A DNA stretch of 64,000 nucleotides, from NCBI GenBank assembly GCA_030018495.1, contig JASEFS010000008.1, positions 1 through 64,000 of the forward strand. Reading direction: 5' to 3'. This document shows positions 61,526 to 64,000 of the stretch, in pieces. The notes under the pieces are model-generated. The model saw only the letters and a program-made list of their open reading frames with translations. It did not search any database and was not told where the DNA came from. Numbering within the stretch: position 1 is the stretch's first letter; each line of letters begins with the position of its first letter. Source of the stretch: Deltaproteobacteria bacterium. GTDB lineage: Bacteria; Desulfobacterota; Desulfobaccia; Desulfobaccales; 0-14-0-80-60-11. The position numbers and the translations under genes were made by a program.

Positions 61526-61897
61526 TTTGCCTGCCTTAGCGCGCTTTTAAGATTCTTGGCCGGGCCCCCTGAGCGCCGCCGGCCCGGATCCCTCTGAATC
61601 TCTCCCCAATTTTGGCGGATGCAGCAGGAAGAGGATAGCAAATTTTTTCCGGGAAATCAGATAAAGATTTGGCCTCTGCCCAGCGTCATCCTGCGCACTT
61701 GAGCAGACGTTCCGGACGAGGGCGGGGGATAGTCATTCGGGAGTTATGCCGTGTCTTTGAAAAATAAAAGCTGCTTAAAGAAAAAAATGTCTTTTATCGA
61801 TTAATAGCAGTATCATACAGTCAGCTTCGGGGGAGTCTCACTTATTTACCAAATAACCAAGAATTTCGTTTAGTTACCGAAGGATTTTGGTGAAACC
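61526..61897. other. 372-bp intergenic region
   Basis: A divergent gap between spmA and the deacetylase gene. AT-rich from 61750 onwards. I see no gene or clear promoter. Confidence 0.3.
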
Positions 61898-62701
61898 ATG
61901 AGGATGCCAGCCATGCGTCGTCTCCTCAGCGGCTTGGCTTTGCTGGTGCTGTGCTGCCAAGGGTCGGGCGTCCTGGCCGAAGATCAGGTCAGCGTGCCGA
62001 TTTTGAATTACCACCGTTTCGGCCCGACGGTGGCTGACAGCATGACGGTGACCACGCCGGTGTTCGAAGCGCAGTTGCAGTGGCTCAAAGACAACGGCTA
62101 CACCGTCATTCCCTTGAGGACCCTGGTGGACTACCTGCGCGGCCAGGGTCCGCCCCCGCCTGCCAAAGCCGTGGTGCTCACCGCGGACGACGGCCACAAG
62201 TCGGTGTATACCGAGATGCTGCCCATCGTGCGCCGGCACCGCATCCCCGTCACCCTGTTCATATATCCTTCCGCTATTTCCAATGCTCCTTACGCCCTGA
62301 CCTGGGACCAATTAAAAGAATTGCATCAGACGGGTCTTTTCGACATTCAATCGCACACCCTCTGGAGTCCCAATTTCAAAAAAGACCGGAAAAAACTTGC
62401 GCCCGAGGCCTTCCAGAAATTTGTGGAAGAACAGCTCCAAAAATCCAGGGCCATACTGGAGAAAAAGCTTGGGGGAACGGTGGATCTCCTGGCTTGGCCC
62501 TTCGGGATTTATGACGACTTTCTGGAAAAGGAGGCTGAAAAAGCAGGCTACGTGGCGGCCTTCAGCATCGACCGCCGCCACGCCGGCGCCAGCGAAAAAA
62601 TCATGTCCCAGCCCCGCTACCTGATGGTGAACGGCGACGGCGCCAAGGGCTTCGCCGCCATCATCACCGGCCGGGCCGCAGCAAAGAGACTGGCAAATTA
62701 A
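61898..62701 (+). CDS. Secreted polysaccharide deacetylase
   Basis: A 267-residue NodB-fold protein with a signal peptide (about 1-27). Motif 1 is TADDGHKS with Asp97 and Asp98 (usual TFDDG). Motif 2 is QSHTLWSPNF, with His153 but Ser157 where the second zinc-binding His normally stands. AWPFGIYDD matches motif 3. It would remove acetyl groups from a surface polysaccharide, but the missing ligand makes activity uncertain. GGTGA lies before the start. Confidence 0.88.
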   Translation: MRMPAMRRLLSGLALLVLCCQGSGVLAEDQVSVPILNYHRFGPTVADSMTVTTPVFEAQLQWLKDNGYTVIPLRTLVDYLRGQGPPPPAKAVVLTADDGHKSVYTEMLPIVRRHRIPVTLFIYPSAISNAPYALTWDQLKELHQTGLFDIQSHTLWSPNFKKDRKKLAPEAFQKFVEEQLQKSRAILEKKLGGTVDLLAWPFGIYDDFLEKEAEKAGYVAAFSIDRRHAGASEKIMSQPRYLMVNGDGAKGFAAIITGRAAAKRLAN

Positions 62702-62702
62702 A

Positions 62703-62720
62703 GCCGCCCGTGCGGGCGGC
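62703..62720. repeat. GC hairpin between deacetylase and glycoside hydrolase-like gene
   Basis: GCCGCCCG pairs with CGGGCGGC (62703-62720). No T run follows, so it is more likely an RNA stabiliser than a terminator. Confidence 0.5.
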
Positions 62721-62748
62721 GTCGACAAATTGCTGGGGGAGAGCAGGC

Positions 62749-64000
62749 ATGAAGAAACATGGGGGGAGTTTACTGATCCTGCTGGGAGTCCTGTGCTGGG
62801 CCGCGGCCGCGCTGGCCTATGAAGGCAAGGTGATGGACGCGGTGACGGGTGAGCCCATCGAGGCCGCGGTGGTAACCTTGGGCGAACACGCGGTGCGCAC
62901 CGACAAAGAGGGCGTCTTTCGCTTGGAAGGGAGCGGAGACAAGCTCAAAGTGCGGGCCGCCGGCTACACGCGGCGCGAGATTGCCGCCGCGGATTTAGGC
63001 AATCCCTATGCGGACATCGCCCTTACCCCCTTCACCGTGAAGGGGCTCTACCTTACGGTCTACGGCATTGCCAGCGCCAAGCTTAGGGGCGCCGCGCTTG
63101 AAACCGTTGAAAGGAACAAACTCAATGCCCTGGTCATCGACGTCAAGGGCGACCGCGGCTTTATCCCCTTCAAGGTGGATTTGCCGCTGGCTGAAAAGAT
63201 CGGCGCCCAAAAGACCATCCTCATCAAAGACATGCAGGCGCTCATGGCCGGCCTCAAAGAAAGGAATCTCTACCTCATCGCCCGCATCGTGGTTTTTAAA
63301 GACGACCTTTTGGCCGGCGCCGAACCGGAGCTGGCGGTCAGGAAGAAAGGCGGCGGCTTCTTCAAGGACCGGGAAAACCTGCGGTGGGTGGACCCCTTCC
63401 GCCGGGAGGTCTGGGACTATAACATCGCCATCGCCAAGATTGCCGCGGAGTTGGGCTTCGACGAAATCCAGTTCGACTACGTCCGCTTTCCCGACAACCG
63501 GGGGGTGGCCTTTTCCCAGCCCTCCACGGAGGACAGCCGCACCCAGGCGATCACCGAATTTTTAAGAGCCGCGCACCGGGCCCTCACCCCTTACAACGTA
63601 TTGGTGGCCGCGGACATTTTCGGCTATGTGGTGTGGAATGCCAACGACGCGGATATCGGCCAGAAGATCGCACCCATCGTCGAAGCCGTGGACGTGGTCT
63701 CGCCCATGCTCTACCCTTCGGGTTACCACTTGGGCATCCCCAAGTACCGCAACCCCGTGAAGAACCCGTATGAAATTATTTACCTGTCTTTGAAACGGGC
63801 TTATGAGCGCACCGGCGCCTCGCCCCGGCGCTTCCGCCCATGGCTCCAGGCCTTCCGCGACTACGCCTTCGGCGGCGGCGATTTCAAAGAGGAACGCATG
63901 CGCACCCAAATCAAGGCTTCGGATGATTTCGGGGCCAGCGGCTGGATGTTCTGGAACCCGCGCAACATTTATCCAACCGGGGATTTTTCGAACATCGGCA
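62749..64000 (+). CDS. Partial secreted glycoside-hydrolase-like protein (DUF4015 type)
   Basis: The frame is open to the window edge (417 codons). GGGGGAGAG precedes the ATG at 62749. A signal peptide (about 1-24, ending ALAYEG) leads to a carboxypeptidase-regulatory-like beta domain (about 25-85, KVMDAVTGEPIEAAVVTLG). The catalytic-type barrel follows, with NALVIDVKGDRGFI, EIQFDYVRFPDNR, SPMLYPSGYHLG and GWMFWNPRN. This is the putative glycoside hydrolase family DUF4015. Together with the deacetylase just upstream, it suggests processing of a surface or matrix polysaccharide. The C-terminus is missing. Confidence 0.88.
   Translation, partial: MKKHGGSLLILLGVLCWAAAALAYEGKVMDAVTGEPIEAAVVTLGEHAVRTDKEGVFRLEGSGDKLKVRAAGYTRREIAAADLGNPYADIALTPFTVKGLYLTVYGIASAKLRGAALETVERNKLNALVIDVKGDRGFIPFKVDLPLAEKIGAQKTILIKDMQALMAGLKERNLYLIARIVVFKDDLLAGAEPELAVRKKGGGFFKDRENLRWVDPFRREVWDYNIAIAKIAAELGFDEIQFDYVRFPDNRGVAFSQPSTEDSRTQAITEFLRAAHRALTPYNVLVAADIFGYVVWNANDADIGQKIAPIVEAVDVVSPMLYPSGYHLGIPKYRNPVKNPYEIIYLSLKRAYERTGASPRRFRPWLQAFRDYAFGGGDFKEERMRTQIKASDDFGASGWMFWNPRNIYPTGDFSNIG

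Overview
The window is a GC-rich, chromosomal-looking stretch of a Gram-negative, probably anaerobic bacterium. Several features fit a Desulfobacterota (former deltaproteobacterial) sulfate reducer or relative: a TauE/SafE exporter operon with a DUF4881-like lipoprotein, a pyruvate/2-oxoacid:ferredoxin oxidoreductase with a fused gamma-delta subunit, a MoeA fused to a periplasmic-binding-like domain, lipoproteins with lipoboxes, and two-component pairs with stand-alone receivers. This placement is inference from gene content. There is no rRNA, and I recognised no tRNA, CRISPR array or insertion sequence.

Layout. 1-2.3 kb: an edge-truncated small membrane protein, divergent from a TPR/LytR_C lipoprotein. 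2.4-5.9 kb and 9.2-11.8 kb: two divergent paralogs of a PEP-synthase-like protein. They keep the ATP-grasp and phosphohistidine domains, but a shared unknown C-terminal region replaces the PEP/pyruvate barrel. 6.0-8.5 kb: a four-gene operon (UspA, small membrane protein, TauE/SafE exporter, lipoprotein). 12.1-15.8 kb: two histidine kinases and two receiver-only response regulators. 16.4-25.3 kb: the GlgE alpha-glucan pathway (glgE, treS-maltokinase fusion, glgB, convergent glgM). Maltose-1-phosphate can be made either from trehalose (TreS-Pep2) or from ADP-glucose (GlgM), then polymerised by GlgE and branched by GlgB.

25.4-32.1 kb is an accessory region of small proteins: NUDIX, OsmC, a decayed reading frame, NlpC/P60, Cys-rich zinc-binding proteins, an excisionase-type HTH and three very small membrane proteins. 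32.6-45.4 kb: moeA-PBP fusion, then a lipid/polyketide operon transcribed leftwards (GNAT-like acyltransferase, a 2.6-kresidue synthase with NMO/ER-KS-AT-ACP-KR-DH order, phosphopantetheinyl transferase, SDR). The last three overlap by a few bases, so one protein carries the enzymology and the PPTase is positioned to activate its ACP. 45.7-53.6 kb is a stress island: two SDRs, hemerythrin, 27-aa membrane peptide, PRC-barrel, two Usp genes and a P-type ATPase coupled to the tandem Usp.

53.7-59.4 kb: amino-acid dehydrogenase and 2-oxoacid:ferredoxin oxidoreductase genes. Two toxin-antitoxin modules (MazEF/PemK-like with its own promoter-operator, and HicAB with a frameshifted hicA) sit between the alpha and beta subunit genes. 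59.7-64 kb: a secreted His/Tyr/Trp-rich protein, spmA-spmB, a polysaccharide deacetylase lacking one usual zinc ligand, and a truncated secreted glycoside-hydrolase-like (DUF4015) gene.

The best candidates for something undescribed are the paired dikinase-like proteins, the fused lipid synthase with an atypical ACP motif, the toxin-antitoxin insertion inside the POR locus, and the tiny membrane-protein genes.
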